A stretch of DNA of 64,000 nt from Algoriphagus yeomjeoni (lineage in GTDB: Bacteria; Bacteroidota; Bacteroidia; Cytophagales; Cyclobacteriaceae), in assembly GCF_003259505.1 (NCBI RefSeq), contig NZ_QLLK01000007.1, positions 124,001 through 188,000 on the forward strand, written 5' to 3'. The translations under genes were made by a program, and so were the position numbers. Below are positions 43,300-52,226 of this stretch, piece after piece. Numbering within the stretch: position 1 is the stretch's first letter; every line of letters begins with the position of its first letter. Under the pieces are notes generated by a model that was not told where the DNA came from, did not search any database, and saw only the letters and a program-made list of their open reading frames with translations.

Positions 43300-43515
43300 T
43301 ATTGAAAGATTGGAAAATTGAAATAGTGTAAAATTATGTAGTTGTAAAGTTGAAAGTTGGAAAGTAGAAAACGAACTAAAATCCAAGCCCCATTTAGTAG
43401 ATGCAGCAACTATTCAAATGGTTGCATCTACAACCTATATTCTAGGCTCTCTGCTCTTGATTCTTGATTCTTGATTCTTGGCTCTAGATACTTTGTACTT
43501 GATACTTAATACTTC
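43300..43515. repeat. Intergenic tracts and a 9-bp inverted repeat
   Basis: GATTGGAAAATTG words (43307-43372), the inverted repeat GTAGATGCA...TGCATCTAC (43397-43431), and CTTGATTCTTGATTCTTGATTC words (43454-43480), ending with CTTGATACTTAATACTTCC near the permease stop. Confidence 0.5.
43397..43431. promoter_or_regulatory. Inverted repeat, possible operator
   Basis: GTAGATGCA (43397-43405) is the complement of TGCATCTAC (43423-43431); inner AAC/GTT adds three more pairs after a 2-base bulge. No T run follows on either strand, so it is not a terminator. It lies between permease 3 and the downstream GIN gene. Confidence 0.35.
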
Positions 43516-45942
43516 CTACTCACTCTTAATACTCTTCACCGGATCAGCCCAAGCTGCTTTTAATGATTGCGCCATTACGGTGATTGCTGCTATTGCTCCG
43601 GCTATTAACCCTGCCCAGAGAAACACGGTCCAACTGATACCGATCTTGTAGGCAAAATCCTCCAGCCAACTGGACATTCCAAACCAGGAAATAGGGATAG
43701 CAATCAAAAACCCTATTAAAACAAGCTTTAGAAAGTCTTTTCCTAAGAGTATCAAGATGTTTGTTGTCTCTGCTCCCATCACTTTTCGGATCCCGATTTC
43801 GCGTGTACGCTGAGCTGTCGCAAAGGTGACCAAGCCCAATAATCCCAAGATTGAAATCAGAACCGCCAATCCCGAAAAGAAGGTGAAAATCGTTTTCACC
43901 CGCTGCTCCGCGGCATACTGTTCGTTAAATCCTTGGTCAACAAATCTTGGCTCAAAAGGAAAATTAGGTCTAAGTGCTGCCCACTCTTCTTTCAAATAGG
44001 CCAAAGTTTCTTCACGATTGTCAGCGTCTATCTTCAGGCTCACCAAATTATTCCGATCTAAACTAACCATGAATACAATAGGAACAATCGGCTGATGCAG
44101 GCTTTCGAAGTGGAAATCCGACATCACTCCAGTCACAAAACCTCTTCTGCCTCCATACAAAAATTGCTTTCCAATTGCTTCCTCAGGATTAGCCCAACCA
44201 ATCTCCCGAATGGCTGTTTCATTGAGAATAAAAGCCTCCGTAGAGTCACTGGCAAGGTTTTGATCAAAATTTCTTCCCGCAACAATCGGTATCCCATAAG
44301 TATCCACGAAGTTGTGAGTAACATGTATATCGGCTATTCGAATCTGTAGTTGAGTCATCTCACCGTTAATTTCGGCAGTCCCGCCTTGTGAGTCCAACAA
44401 CCTTCCAGATGGTGCTCTACTCGAAATGGAAACTGCCTGGACTCCGCTATACTTCTCCAGCCGATCCTTTACGATTTGATAGTTTTCCTCAATTGATGGA
44501 CTGGTAGGAAGTAGAACAATATCCTCTTTCTTAAAACCCAAATCCTTGCTCTGCATGAAATTGAGCTGATTGACCACAACCAACACAGCCACAATCAAAA
44601 CCACTGAAATAGCAAATTGTCCTATCACCAAAAATGACCTGAATTGCTCATGACTTTTCCCTGCCTTAAAGGCTCCTTTTAGGACTGACGCAGGCTGAAA
44701 TCCCGAAAGGAAAAGCGCTGGATAACTACCTGAAATGATTCCTACAAAAACCACCAGCCCCACGAGTCCAAGAAGAAATTCCGGATTATCCACGAAGTTC
44801 ATACTCAATGCTTTCCCGGTAAAATTTGAAAAAGTTGGTAAAAACAAATAGACTAAAATCACAGCCAAAATCATAGAAATGGATGTTAGCATAAAGGATT
44901 CACCCATAAATTGTCTGATAAGACGCCCCTTATCTGCCCCCATTACTTTGCGAAGCCCAACTTCCATAGACCTAAGCGAAGATCTTGCAGTAGAAAGATT
45001 CATGAAATTGATGCAAGCGATCAGCAAAATAAAAAGTGCTACGGCAAGGTAGATGTAGACGTAAGCAATGTCACCGTTGGCCTCGATCTCTGTGTCCAAA
45101 TTAGAATAAAGGTGAATGTCTGTGATTGGCCAGAGGAATAGCTTAGTTCCTGTCGACATAGGGGTCCCCGCTTGAGTTTCACCCATGTATTTGTCGATCA
45201 AGTTGGGAAGTTTGGCCTCGAAATTCGCCCTGTCTACCCCTTCGTTGAGCAAGAGATAGGAAGAGAAATTATTCCCTCCAAAGTTGCTCATGAAAGCTTC
45301 CTGCCCACCATAAAACATCACAACAGGAAAAATGGAAGCGAAAAAGGTCGGATGAAAATGAGAATTATCCGGAAAATCCCGAAATACACCCCTAACCTGA
45401 TAAGTGAATTCCTGCCCTTGGAGGTTGATCAACATTTCCTTTCCCAAGGCAGATTCTGATCCAAAATATTTCTTGGAAGTGGCCTCGGAGATGATCAAGC
45501 CATCATTTTCCTTGAGCCCAGCTTTAGGATCTCCCGCAAGAATGTCAATGCTGAAAATATCAAAGACTTCAGGATCAGCAAAAGTAAAATGGTCTTCAAT
45601 AAATTTATTCTCACCTACTGTCACCAGCGGATTTCCTTCTAGCATTCTTCCTGCAAATGCCACCTCGTCTGGATAGTCGGCAGCGATCAAAGGCGCAAAT
45701 GGAGGTGCAGTATGCCCAAGATGAAGGCTTACTTCTCCGTCTGGATTAAACCAAGCCCGAGAAACCCGTACGATTCGATCCGCATTTCCGTGAAATCTGT
45801 CGTAGCTCAACTCATGCTGAACAAACAAAAATATCAAAATACTTACTGCCATTCCCACTGCCAACCCAAACACGTTGATGAACATGTAGAGTGGACTTTT
45901 TCTAGTATTTCTAAGTAGGATTTTTAGGTAGTTTTTGAGCAT
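43516..45942 (-). CDS. FtsX/MacB-type ABC transporter permease (stand-alone)
   Basis: An 808-residue member of the same permease family: N-terminal helix (PLYMFINVFGLAVGMAVSILIFLFVQHELSYD), MacB-PCD, FtsX block (STARSSLRSMEVGLRKVMGADKGRLIRQFMGESF, about 325-355), second MacB-PCD, then FATAQRTREIGIRKVMGAETTNILILLGKDFLKLVLIGFLIAIPISWFGM and the end AAWADPVKSIKSE. Sandwiched between two GIN-domain genes at 182-bp and 224-bp distance on the same strand. ATPase must come from elsewhere. Confidence 0.9.
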   Translation of the reverse strand: MLKNYLKILLRNTRKSPLYMFINVFGLAVGMAVSILIFLFVQHELSYDRFHGNADRIVRVSRAWFNPDGEVSLHLGHTAPPFAPLIAADYPDEVAFAGRMLEGNPLVTVGENKFIEDHFTFADPEVFDIFSIDILAGDPKAGLKENDGLIISEATSKKYFGSESALGKEMLINLQGQEFTYQVRGVFRDFPDNSHFHPTFFASIFPVVMFYGGQEAFMSNFGGNNFSSYLLLNEGVDRANFEAKLPNLIDKYMGETQAGTPMSTGTKLFLWPITDIHLYSNLDTEIEANGDIAYVYIYLAVALFILLIACINFMNLSTARSSLRSMEVGLRKVMGADKGRLIRQFMGESFMLTSISMILAVILVYLFLPTFSNFTGKALSMNFVDNPEFLLGLVGLVVFVGIISGSYPALFLSGFQPASVLKGAFKAGKSHEQFRSFLVIGQFAISVVLIVAVLVVVNQLNFMQSKDLGFKKEDIVLLPTSPSIEENYQIVKDRLEKYSGVQAVSISSRAPSGRLLDSQGGTAEINGEMTQLQIRIADIHVTHNFVDTYGIPIVAGRNFDQNLASDSTEAFILNETAIREIGWANPEEAIGKQFLYGGRRGFVTGVMSDFHFESLHQPIVPIVFMVSLDRNNLVSLKIDADNREETLAYLKEEWAALRPNFPFEPRFVDQGFNEQYAAEQRVKTIFTFFSGLAVLISILGLLGLVTFATAQRTREIGIRKVMGAETTNILILLGKDFLKLVLIGFLIAIPISWFGMSSWLEDFAYKIGISWTVFLWAGLIAGAIAAITVMAQSLKAAWADPVKSIKSE

Positions 45943-45950
45943 GATTTTGT

Positions 45951-46124
45951 GGGATTGGAAAATTGTAAGATTGGAAAATTATGTCATGAAGGTCGAAAAG
46001 TCGTAAGGTGGTAAAGTTTGATTATCCGTTTTCTCAAGGACTAAACACCCTACAATTGATCTCTTTTGTGTCATATATTCTCTTAACAAGTGGTTCTAAA
46101 GTCTTATGTCATGATACTTGCTAC
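45951..46124. repeat. Intergenic tracts next to permease 3 start
   Basis: GATTGGAAAATTGTAAGATTGG words (45951-45981), AAGGTCGAAAAGTCGTAAGGTGG words (45988-46016), and CTTATGTCATGATACTTGC words (46105-46123) next to the GIN gene stop. The pattern is the same as in the other permease gaps. Confidence 0.45.
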
Positions 46125-46814
46125 TTATCTCTTAATCACCTTAGTAGAGCCTAAGTTGCCTTTGGTAATATCTGTCGGGGTTCCACTGTAATACACGTTT
46201 CCAGATCCAACTGAGCCTACAGTTAGCTCTCCTTCTACGCCAACATGAATATCTCCGGAGCCAGCTTTACCTATTTTGATATCTCCACAAAGCAGGTCAA
46301 TTCCCTTAAAATCGCCAGAGCCTACTTGACCAATATTAACATCACTAGCTTTTCCTTTGGAAATAACGACATCTCCAGTTCCACTCATCCCAACATTCAA
46401 ACTCTTTGTCTGTAACATTTCCAATTCGACATTTCCTGATCCTGCCTGACCTATGCTGAACTCATCAGCATAGACATCAGATCGAACCATGATATTCCCT
46501 GAGCCAGCCAATCCTAAAGTTTCTAGTTTCTTGATGGTTACATAAACTGTAAAGTCTCTATTGTCATCGTCATCGTCTTTGAGTTCGATCTCAAGATTTC
46601 CATTATCCACTTCTGTGATGACCTCACTCAAGTCAAATCCTTTGGACACTAGCTTGACTTGATCTATATCACCAATAGTGATTATTACATCCCATGAGCC
46701 TTCGGAACTTACTCCTGTAAATTTCCCTGGGGTTCGGGTTTCGGTTTGAGCCTGAGCGGAGAAACCTAAGAAAAATAGAAAGAGGACTAGGGAAGTGATT
46801 TTTGAGAAGTTCAT
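46125..46814 (-). CDS. DUF2807 (GIN-domain) secreted protein
   Basis: A 229-residue paralogue of the protein at 42596-43291, with signal peptide (MNFSKITSLVLFLFFLGFSAQAQ) and ETRTPGKFTGVSSEGSWDVIIT at the mature start. The beta-solenoid turns use GSGN and GSGD alternately (GSGNIMV, GSGNVEL, GTGDVVI, GSGDFKG, GSGDIHV, GSGNVYY). It has no lipobox Cys, unlike the paralogue, so one may be anchored and one free. Nearest to the putative sigma-54 promoter at 46847-46863, so it would be the first gene of a GIN-permease-GIN transcript. Confidence 0.9.
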   Translation of the reverse strand: MNFSKITSLVLFLFFLGFSAQAQTETRTPGKFTGVSSEGSWDVIITIGDIDQVKLVSKGFDLSEVITEVDNGNLEIELKDDDDDNRDFTVYVTIKKLETLGLAGSGNIMVRSDVYADEFSIGQAGSGNVELEMLQTKSLNVGMSGTGDVVISKGKASDVNIGQVGSGDFKGIDLLCGDIKIGKAGSGDIHVGVEGELTVGSVGSGNVYYSGTPTDITKGNLGSTKVIKR

Positions 46815-46846
46815 AATGGATTTGGTTTTATTTCCTGTACTTACTT

Positions 46847-46863
46847 TTCAGACATTGTGCCAA
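46847..46863 (-). promoter_or_regulatory. Possible sigma-54 promoter (TTGGCACAATGTCTGAA)
   Basis: Perfect TTGGCAC -24 box; GG-N10-GA spacing, with CTGAA at -12 in place of TTGCA. It ends 33 bp before the ATG at 46814 and lies 54 bp from the start of the tandem TGTYCG sites. Confidence 0.45.
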
Positions 46864-46914
46864 GGGAAAACAATGCCTTTAAGCACGTTTGAACAGCACT
46901 TACAAATTACAATC

Positions 46915-46950
46915 TGTCCGAGTAAGCGATGTTTTGTTCGAATGCGGACA
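46915..46950. promoter_or_regulatory. Tandem TGTYCG sites, one a dyad
   Basis: TGTCCG at 46915-46920 and the near-perfect dyad TGTTCG-AATG-CGGACA at 46935-46950, their starts 20 bp (two helical turns) apart. Arms are the same hexamers as the dyads at 32814 and 38635 but in reversed order. Confidence 0.45.
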
Positions 46951-47136
46951 ACAAAATCTAGATTTCATCCTCAAAATTGTAATCAAAAAACATAGGAAAA
47001 ACAGCTATCTACCCTCAACTAATAAAAATGTTGTTGGCAATTTAATTTTAGGCATTTGATTTTCAGGCGAGCAGATGCATCTTTACCCAATCATCCTTTT
47101 ATCCTTGTTGGATAGATTACTTTCAAAAACCTACCT

Positions 47137-49074
47137 ATGATTCCTTACTTACTGGTTTGGATTTTACCTTTCGTTTTGCCAGTCCAACAATCACAGACAG
47201 ATAGTCTGAAAAAGATTATAGAAACGACTGATAATGATTCTCTAAAAGCTTCGAGTCTGTATAACTTAAGTAAACTCTATTACACCTTTGATCAGGACAC
47301 AGCGATACTTTATGGAAAAGAAGCCATTGCAATAGCAAAAGAAAGAGGTTTAAAAATAATAGAAGCTAATGCTATGAATATTGTAGGGGTATCGTATTTG
47401 ATTCAATCAGATTATGAAAGCTCCTTAAGTACTCATTTGGAAGCACTTGGTATTCGGGAAACGTTACAGGATACTACTGGGATCATCGAATCCACCATGA
47501 ATCTTGGAAATATTTATTACCGTCTTCATGAACCCGAGAAAGCAGTTGTCCAATACCAAAAATCCCTAACACTGGCCCAATTGATCAATCATGAGCGGGC
47601 TATGAGCTTGCTTTACAATAACATTGGTAGCTTTTACCTGGATAGGTGGCTGTCATTCAAAGAAGCCGAAGACTTCAATAAGACCAAGGAATATCTGGAG
47701 AAATCAAAGGCTATCAAGGAAAAACTAAACGATAAACGCAGTCTTACCAATACCCTACTTCAGCTGGGAGAACTCTACTATGAATCAGGGGAAAAGCAGA
47801 GAGGAATCCGCCTACTGACACAGGCACTTGACATTGCCGAAGAATTGAATAATACCGAAGGGAGATTATCAGCCCTGGGAACACTTTCAGATTACCATCG
47901 AGACAACAAATCCTTGGCTCAAGCACTAGATTACGCCGCTCAGGCCTATGAACTGGCACAACAAACCAAATCAAATTACCAGATAAGTATAGCCGCGAGC
48001 AAGATGGCTCACCTCTCTGCCTTGAATAAGGATTTCGAAAAAGCCTACGAATTTCAACGGGTCAAGGAAGCTAGCAATGATTCCATATTCAATGATTCGA
48101 GACAGAAAATCCGGACTGAACTGGAAATTCAATATGAAAGCGAGAAAAAAGAACTCGAGAATCAAAGGCTTATAAAAGATCAGGAACTATCCGAATTAGC
48201 CATCACAAGGAAAAATGAGCTACTGTTCACCTTTATCATCGTAGCTATTCTCTTAATAGGACTTGCTTGGTACCAGTTGAACACCAATCAAAAACTATAT
48301 GCAGCCCATAGAGCGCTCAAAGAAATAAACTCAAAAGTACAAGCTCAAAATCAGCGGATACAGCAGCAATCTGATCAATTATCCAGTACTAATCTTGAGC
48401 TGAAACAAGCTAATAGTTTCCGGGATAAGTTATTCTCAATTATTTCACATGATTTACGTGCGCCATTTTCATCTCTCAGCACCTCTCTCGAACTCTGGGA
48501 ATCAGGCGACCTCAGTAAGAAGGATATGGACTTTGTTCTTTCATCTATTGCCTTAGATGCAAATGCAGCTTCTAATCTCCTTTCAAATCTGCTTACCTGG
48601 ACACGTACGCAGATGAGTTCAGATAAAGTGAAAAATTCAGGGATTGCTCTTGCTGACTTAATCACGGAAAATAAAAACTTGTTTGCTAAGCAACTTGAAC
48701 AGAAAAACCTAAAGCTGAACAACAAGATCCCTTCAGACTTCACCATCACTACAGATCGGGATAGACTGAATTTTATTTTACGAAACATTCTATCCAATGC
48801 GATCAAATTCACTCCTCAGGGAGGAGACATTTGTGTGGAAATTGCCCCTAACCATCTTTCAACAATCATAATTCGCGATAGTGGTGTAGGAATGAATCAG
48901 TCACAACAAGACAGTCTATTTAACAACAAACAATATTCCACCTCAGGAACCAATGGAGAACAAGGTACTGGAATAGGACTAATGCTATCCAAAGATTTCG
49001 CGGATAGCATCGGTGCTACTATTTCTGTAAGTAGCGAGCTAGGAAAAAGCACAACTTTTAGATTAGAATTTTAA
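47137..49074 (+). CDS. TPR-containing membrane sensor histidine kinase
   Basis: A 645-residue two-component kinase. Signal-like N-terminus, then about six TPR-like units (residues about 30-290), coiled coil (about 310-350), one membrane helix (about 362-380), a second coiled coil with QNQRIQQQSDQLSSTNLELKQANS, dimerisation/phosphoacceptor domain with His438 (FSIISHDLRAPFSSL) and an ATPase domain with N box (LRNILSNAIKF), G1 (RDSGVGM) and G2 (GTGIGLMLSKDF). TPRs lie outside the cytoplasm. No response regulator is adjacent. Its position opposite the GIN gene over shared operator-like sites makes a regulatory link possible. Confidence 0.92.
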   Translation: MIPYLLVWILPFVLPVQQSQTDSLKKIIETTDNDSLKASSLYNLSKLYYTFDQDTAILYGKEAIAIAKERGLKIIEANAMNIVGVSYLIQSDYESSLSTHLEALGIRETLQDTTGIIESTMNLGNIYYRLHEPEKAVVQYQKSLTLAQLINHERAMSLLYNNIGSFYLDRWLSFKEAEDFNKTKEYLEKSKAIKEKLNDKRSLTNTLLQLGELYYESGEKQRGIRLLTQALDIAEELNNTEGRLSALGTLSDYHRDNKSLAQALDYAAQAYELAQQTKSNYQISIAASKMAHLSALNKDFEKAYEFQRVKEASNDSIFNDSRQKIRTELEIQYESEKKELENQRLIKDQELSELAITRKNELLFTFIIVAILLIGLAWYQLNTNQKLYAAHRALKEINSKVQAQNQRIQQQSDQLSSTNLELKQANSFRDKLFSIISHDLRAPFSSLSTSLELWESGDLSKKDMDFVLSSIALDANAASNLLSNLLTWTRTQMSSDKVKNSGIALADLITENKNLFAKQLEQKNLKLNNKIPSDFTITTDRDRLNFILRNILSNAIKFTPQGGDICVEIAPNHLSTIIIRDSGVGMNQSQQDSLFNNKQYSTSGTNGEQGTGIGLMLSKDFADSIGATISVSSELGKSTTFRLEF

Positions 49075-49229
49075 GAAATGCAGGGTGGATAAATGTGATC
49101 ATTCCAATTTGAATGAAATTTATTGCCAACTTCTATTCTTTTAACCTGTGAATTAGTGGTGAATATTTTAAATTAAGTAATTTCAACTTATTCGAAATTA
49201 TTTAATAAGTATCATAACCCACTACTCCT

Positions 49230-50438
49230 TTGAAAAACCTTAACTTCTCCTACTTACTTCTCTTTTTTAGTATCCTCAGTTGCTCTGCGCCCGCTGACAA
49301 TCAGACTACAGAACCCCAAGTAACCTTTTTGACCCCTGATCCAGTAATCATGGCCTATTATGTAGCGGAGCGTGATTATCAACCAGAAAAAATTCCGGTA
49401 GAAAAACTCACTCATATCATCTACTCCTTTACGAATGTGATTGGCGGAGAAATGAAATTCCGAAATGAAGAAGTCGCTGGACCTAAGCTTGAAGCGCTAG
49501 TAGCTCAAAAGGAACGAAATCCTGATCTAAAAGTAATGATCGCCTGTGGTGGTTGGGGAGCAGACGGTTTCTCAGATATGGCTTTGACGGAGGAAAGCAG
49601 AGCAAAATTTATCAAAAGTGCTTCTGAATTCATCAGTAAATATCAACTTGACGGCATGGATATGGACTGGGAATACCCTGGAATATCCGGTGCTGGCACA
49701 ATGGCTCGTCCAGAGGACACTACAAATTTCACAGAATTAATGAAGGGCCTGAGAGAAATGCTGGATGAGTTTGACTCCCCAAAAGTACTGACTTTCGCTT
49801 CAGCAGGCTGGAAGCGCTACTACGATTTTGTGGATATGGATGAAGTGATGAAATACGCAGATTACACCAATGTGATGACTTATGACCAAGTCTCTGGCGT
49901 GTCCATTTATACAGGTCACCACACGCCTCTTGGAGATGTAAAACGTGCAGACATAGAAGGAACTCCCTTTCAGGCACATCTCGATAGTTTGTTCGCAAAT
50001 GGAAACAATCAAGATCCAGATCCAAGATCTGCACAGAAAATCGTTGATTTCCTTATTGAAGAAGGAGTGGATCCAAAACAGATTGTGATTGGTGCAGCAT
50101 TCTATGGCCGTGTATGGGCTGGTGTACCACCTGTGAACAAGGGTTTACACCAATTAAGTGGTGGGCTACACATTGGCTGGATGGCCTATCACCAGATTCG
50201 AGAGAAGTATGAAAAAGACAGCAACTTTCAGCGTTTTTGGGATGAAAAAGCAGAGGCGCCTTATATGTACAATGCGACTGATAGCCTATTTGTATCCTAC
50301 GACGACACAGTTTCTGTGGCTTTAAAAACCAAGTACACGATGGAAAAAGGTCTAGGTGGAATCATGTTCTGGGAATTAGGAAACGACACTAAGGATGAAG
50401 GTAGTTTGCTTGATGCCATTTATAAGGCTGCAAACTAA
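49230..50438 (+). CDS. Glycoside hydrolase family 18 lipoprotein (chitinase-like)
   Basis: A 402-residue lipoprotein (LFFSILSCSAP lipobox). The start is TTG at 49230; no in-frame ATG precedes the signal. The family catalytic motif is complete: DGMDMDWEYPG with Asp141, Asp144, Asp146 and catalytic Glu148. Other GH18 marks: KVMIACGGWG (about 105), YTNVMTYDQ (about 212), GAAFYGRVW, and the C-terminal GLGGIMFWELGNDTKDEGSLLDAI. The open barrel with an inserted alpha/beta domain (about 280-360) suits processive chitin or chitooligosaccharide cleavage. The whole chain is surface or periplasm anchored. Confidence 0.92.
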   Translation: MKNLNFSYLLLFFSILSCSAPADNQTTEPQVTFLTPDPVIMAYYVAERDYQPEKIPVEKLTHIIYSFTNVIGGEMKFRNEEVAGPKLEALVAQKERNPDLKVMIACGGWGADGFSDMALTEESRAKFIKSASEFISKYQLDGMDMDWEYPGISGAGTMARPEDTTNFTELMKGLREMLDEFDSPKVLTFASAGWKRYYDFVDMDEVMKYADYTNVMTYDQVSGVSIYTGHHTPLGDVKRADIEGTPFQAHLDSLFANGNNQDPDPRSAQKIVDFLIEEGVDPKQIVIGAAFYGRVWAGVPPVNKGLHQLSGGLHIGWMAYHQIREKYEKDSNFQRFWDEKAEAPYMYNATDSLFVSYDDTVSVALKTKYTMEKGLGGIMFWELGNDTKDEGSLLDAIYKAAN

Positions 50439-50530
50439 AAGGCATTTAACATATCCTTACCCTTTGGAGTAAATCTAAATTCGAATTTTGTAATTCAAAT
50501 TTCTTCTACCTCCCTTCCAAGCAATTTTCT

Positions 50531-50538
50531 TACCTTTG
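50531..50538 (+). promoter_or_regulatory. Candidate purH promoter -7 element (TACCTTTG)
   Basis: Exact TAnnTTTG match, 35 bp before the purH ATG; no good -33 TTG. Confidence 0.5.
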
Positions 50539-50573
50539 CAGCTTGCTAAGTTTTCTAATCAACCCATTTCCAA

Positions 50574-52100
50574 ATGGCAACAAAAAAAATAAAATCCGCA
50601 CTTATTTCTGTCTTTTATAAAGACAACCTTGAACCAATCATCGCCCTTTTGAAAAAACATGATGTCACCATTTATTCTACCGGTGGTACTCAGAAGTTTA
50701 TCGAGGAACAAGGTGCGGAAGTTATCCCAGTGGAAGAGTTGACCAGCTATCCTTCTATCTTTGGAGGCAGGGTAAAAACCCTTCACCCTACTGTTTTTGG
50801 AGGGATTCTTTATAGAAGAGAAAATGAAGGCGATTTAGCCCAAGCGGCTGAATACAACATTCCGGCGATCGATTTGGTCATTGTGGATTTGTATCCCTTC
50901 GAAGAAACGGTAGCCTCTGGAGCTTCTGAGCAAGATATTATCGAGAAAATCGACATCGGAGGAATTTCATTGATCCGTGCTGCCGCCAAGAACTTCAAAG
51001 ACGTGACCATCATCGCTTCCAAGGATCAATACACCGAATTGGAAGGTAGATTGACTTCTCAAGATGGAGCTACTACCCTAGCCGACCGTCGTTATTTTGC
51101 TGCACAAGCATTCCAGGTTTCTTCCAATTACGACACTCATATTTTCAATTACTTCAATGCTGAGGAAAATATCCCTGCTTTGAAAGTATCTGAAACCAAA
51201 GCAAAAGCCCTTCGCTACGGAGAAAACCCACATCAAAACGCCCACTTCTATGGAGACATGGAAGCACTTTTTGACCAATTGAATGGAAAAGAGCTTTCTT
51301 ACAATAACCTAGTCGATGTAGATGCGGCGGTGAATTTGATCGCAGAATTCAAAGGAGAAACAGCCTTTGCTATCTTGAAGCATACCAACGCCTGTGGAGT
51401 GGCTTTGGCACCTACGGTAAAAGAGGCATATCAAAAAGCATTTGACGCGGATACTACTTCTGCATTCGGAGGTGTTTTGATCACCAATCAAACCGTGGAT
51501 AAGGATGCCGCTGAAGAAATGCATTCCTTGTTTTTCGAAGTGTTGATCGCTCCTGACTTCACGGAAGAGGCTTTGGAGGTCTTGATGGCTAAGAAAAATA
51601 GAATTTTGCTGAAGCAGAAAATGGATCTTCCTGGTACTAAAATGATCAAAACGCTATTGAATGGCGTGATCGAGCAAGACAAGGATTTGGCTACAGAATC
51701 AAAGGCTGATTTCACCGTTGCTACCAAAAAAGCGCCTACAGAAGCTGAGCAAAATGCGTTGGTATTCGCAGCCAAAATCTGCAAGCACACCAAATCTAAC
51801 ACGATCATCCTTTCTAACGACAATCAATTATTCTCTAGCGGAGTTGGGCAAACTTCCCGTGTGGACGCCTTACTTCAGGCAATTGAGAAAGCGAAAGCAT
51901 TTGGCTTTGATCTGAACGGTGCTGTGATGGCATCCGATGCATTCTTCCCTTTCCCAGATTGTGTTGAGATCGCTGGCAAAGCTGGCATCACCGCAGTAGT
52001 TCAGCCAGGCGGATCGATCAAAGATCAGTTGAGCATAGACTACTGTGACGCTAACGGCATCGCTATGGTGATGACGGGTGTGAGACATTTTAAGCATTAA
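50574..52100 (+). CDS. purH: Bifunctional AICAR formyltransferase/IMP cyclohydrolase
   Basis: Carries out the last two steps of IMP synthesis. 508 residues: IMP cyclohydrolase (MGS-like) domain at residues about 5-190 (FGGRVKTLHPTVFGGILYRR, IVDLYPFEETV) and AICAR formyltransferase domain beyond about 200 (KALRYGENPHQNAHFY, LKHTNACGVALAPT, SDAFFPFPDCVEIAGKAGITAVVQPGGSIKDQ). Normal length. Monocistronic, with its own promoter element and terminator; purN lies 20 kb away. Confidence 0.96.
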   Translation: MATKKIKSALISVFYKDNLEPIIALLKKHDVTIYSTGGTQKFIEEQGAEVIPVEELTSYPSIFGGRVKTLHPTVFGGILYRRENEGDLAQAAEYNIPAIDLVIVDLYPFEETVASGASEQDIIEKIDIGGISLIRAAAKNFKDVTIIASKDQYTELEGRLTSQDGATTLADRRYFAAQAFQVSSNYDTHIFNYFNAEENIPALKVSETKAKALRYGENPHQNAHFYGDMEALFDQLNGKELSYNNLVDVDAAVNLIAEFKGETAFAILKHTNACGVALAPTVKEAYQKAFDADTTSAFGGVLITNQTVDKDAAEEMHSLFFEVLIAPDFTEEALEVLMAKKNRILLKQKMDLPGTKMIKTLLNGVIEQDKDLATESKADFTVATKKAPTEAEQNALVFAAKICKHTKSNTIILSNDNQLFSSGVGQTSRVDALLQAIEKAKAFGFDLNGAVMASDAFFPFPDCVEIAGKAGITAVVQPGGSIKDQLSIDYCDANGIAMVMTGVRHFKH

Positions 52101-52125
52101 TTACTAGATTATAGAATCAAGATTC

Positions 52126-52163
52126 AAGACCTTCGGAAGTAAACATTCCGAAGGTCTTTTTTT
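52126..52163 (+). terminator. Rho-independent terminator of purH
   Basis: AAGACCTTCGGAA (52126-52138), 7-base loop, TTCCGAAGGTCTT (52146-52158), T run to 52163. It is preceded by AGAATCAAGATTCAAGA (52113-52129), a complement-orientation CTTGATTC tract. Confidence 0.95.
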
Positions 52164-52226
52164 ATTCAGGAAAGATTTTAGGACTGTGAAAAGCGTTGGA
52201 AATCAGAAGTTTCTATATATTTATTC

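Larger units (their letters stand above)
46815..47136. other. Divergent regulatory region between GIN protein and histidine kinase
   Basis: 322 bp without a gene. It holds a TTGGCAC element facing the GIN gene, tandem TGTYCG half-sites with a dyad, and TAATTTTA (47043-47050), a one-mismatch -7 element facing the kinase. Confidence 0.55.
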
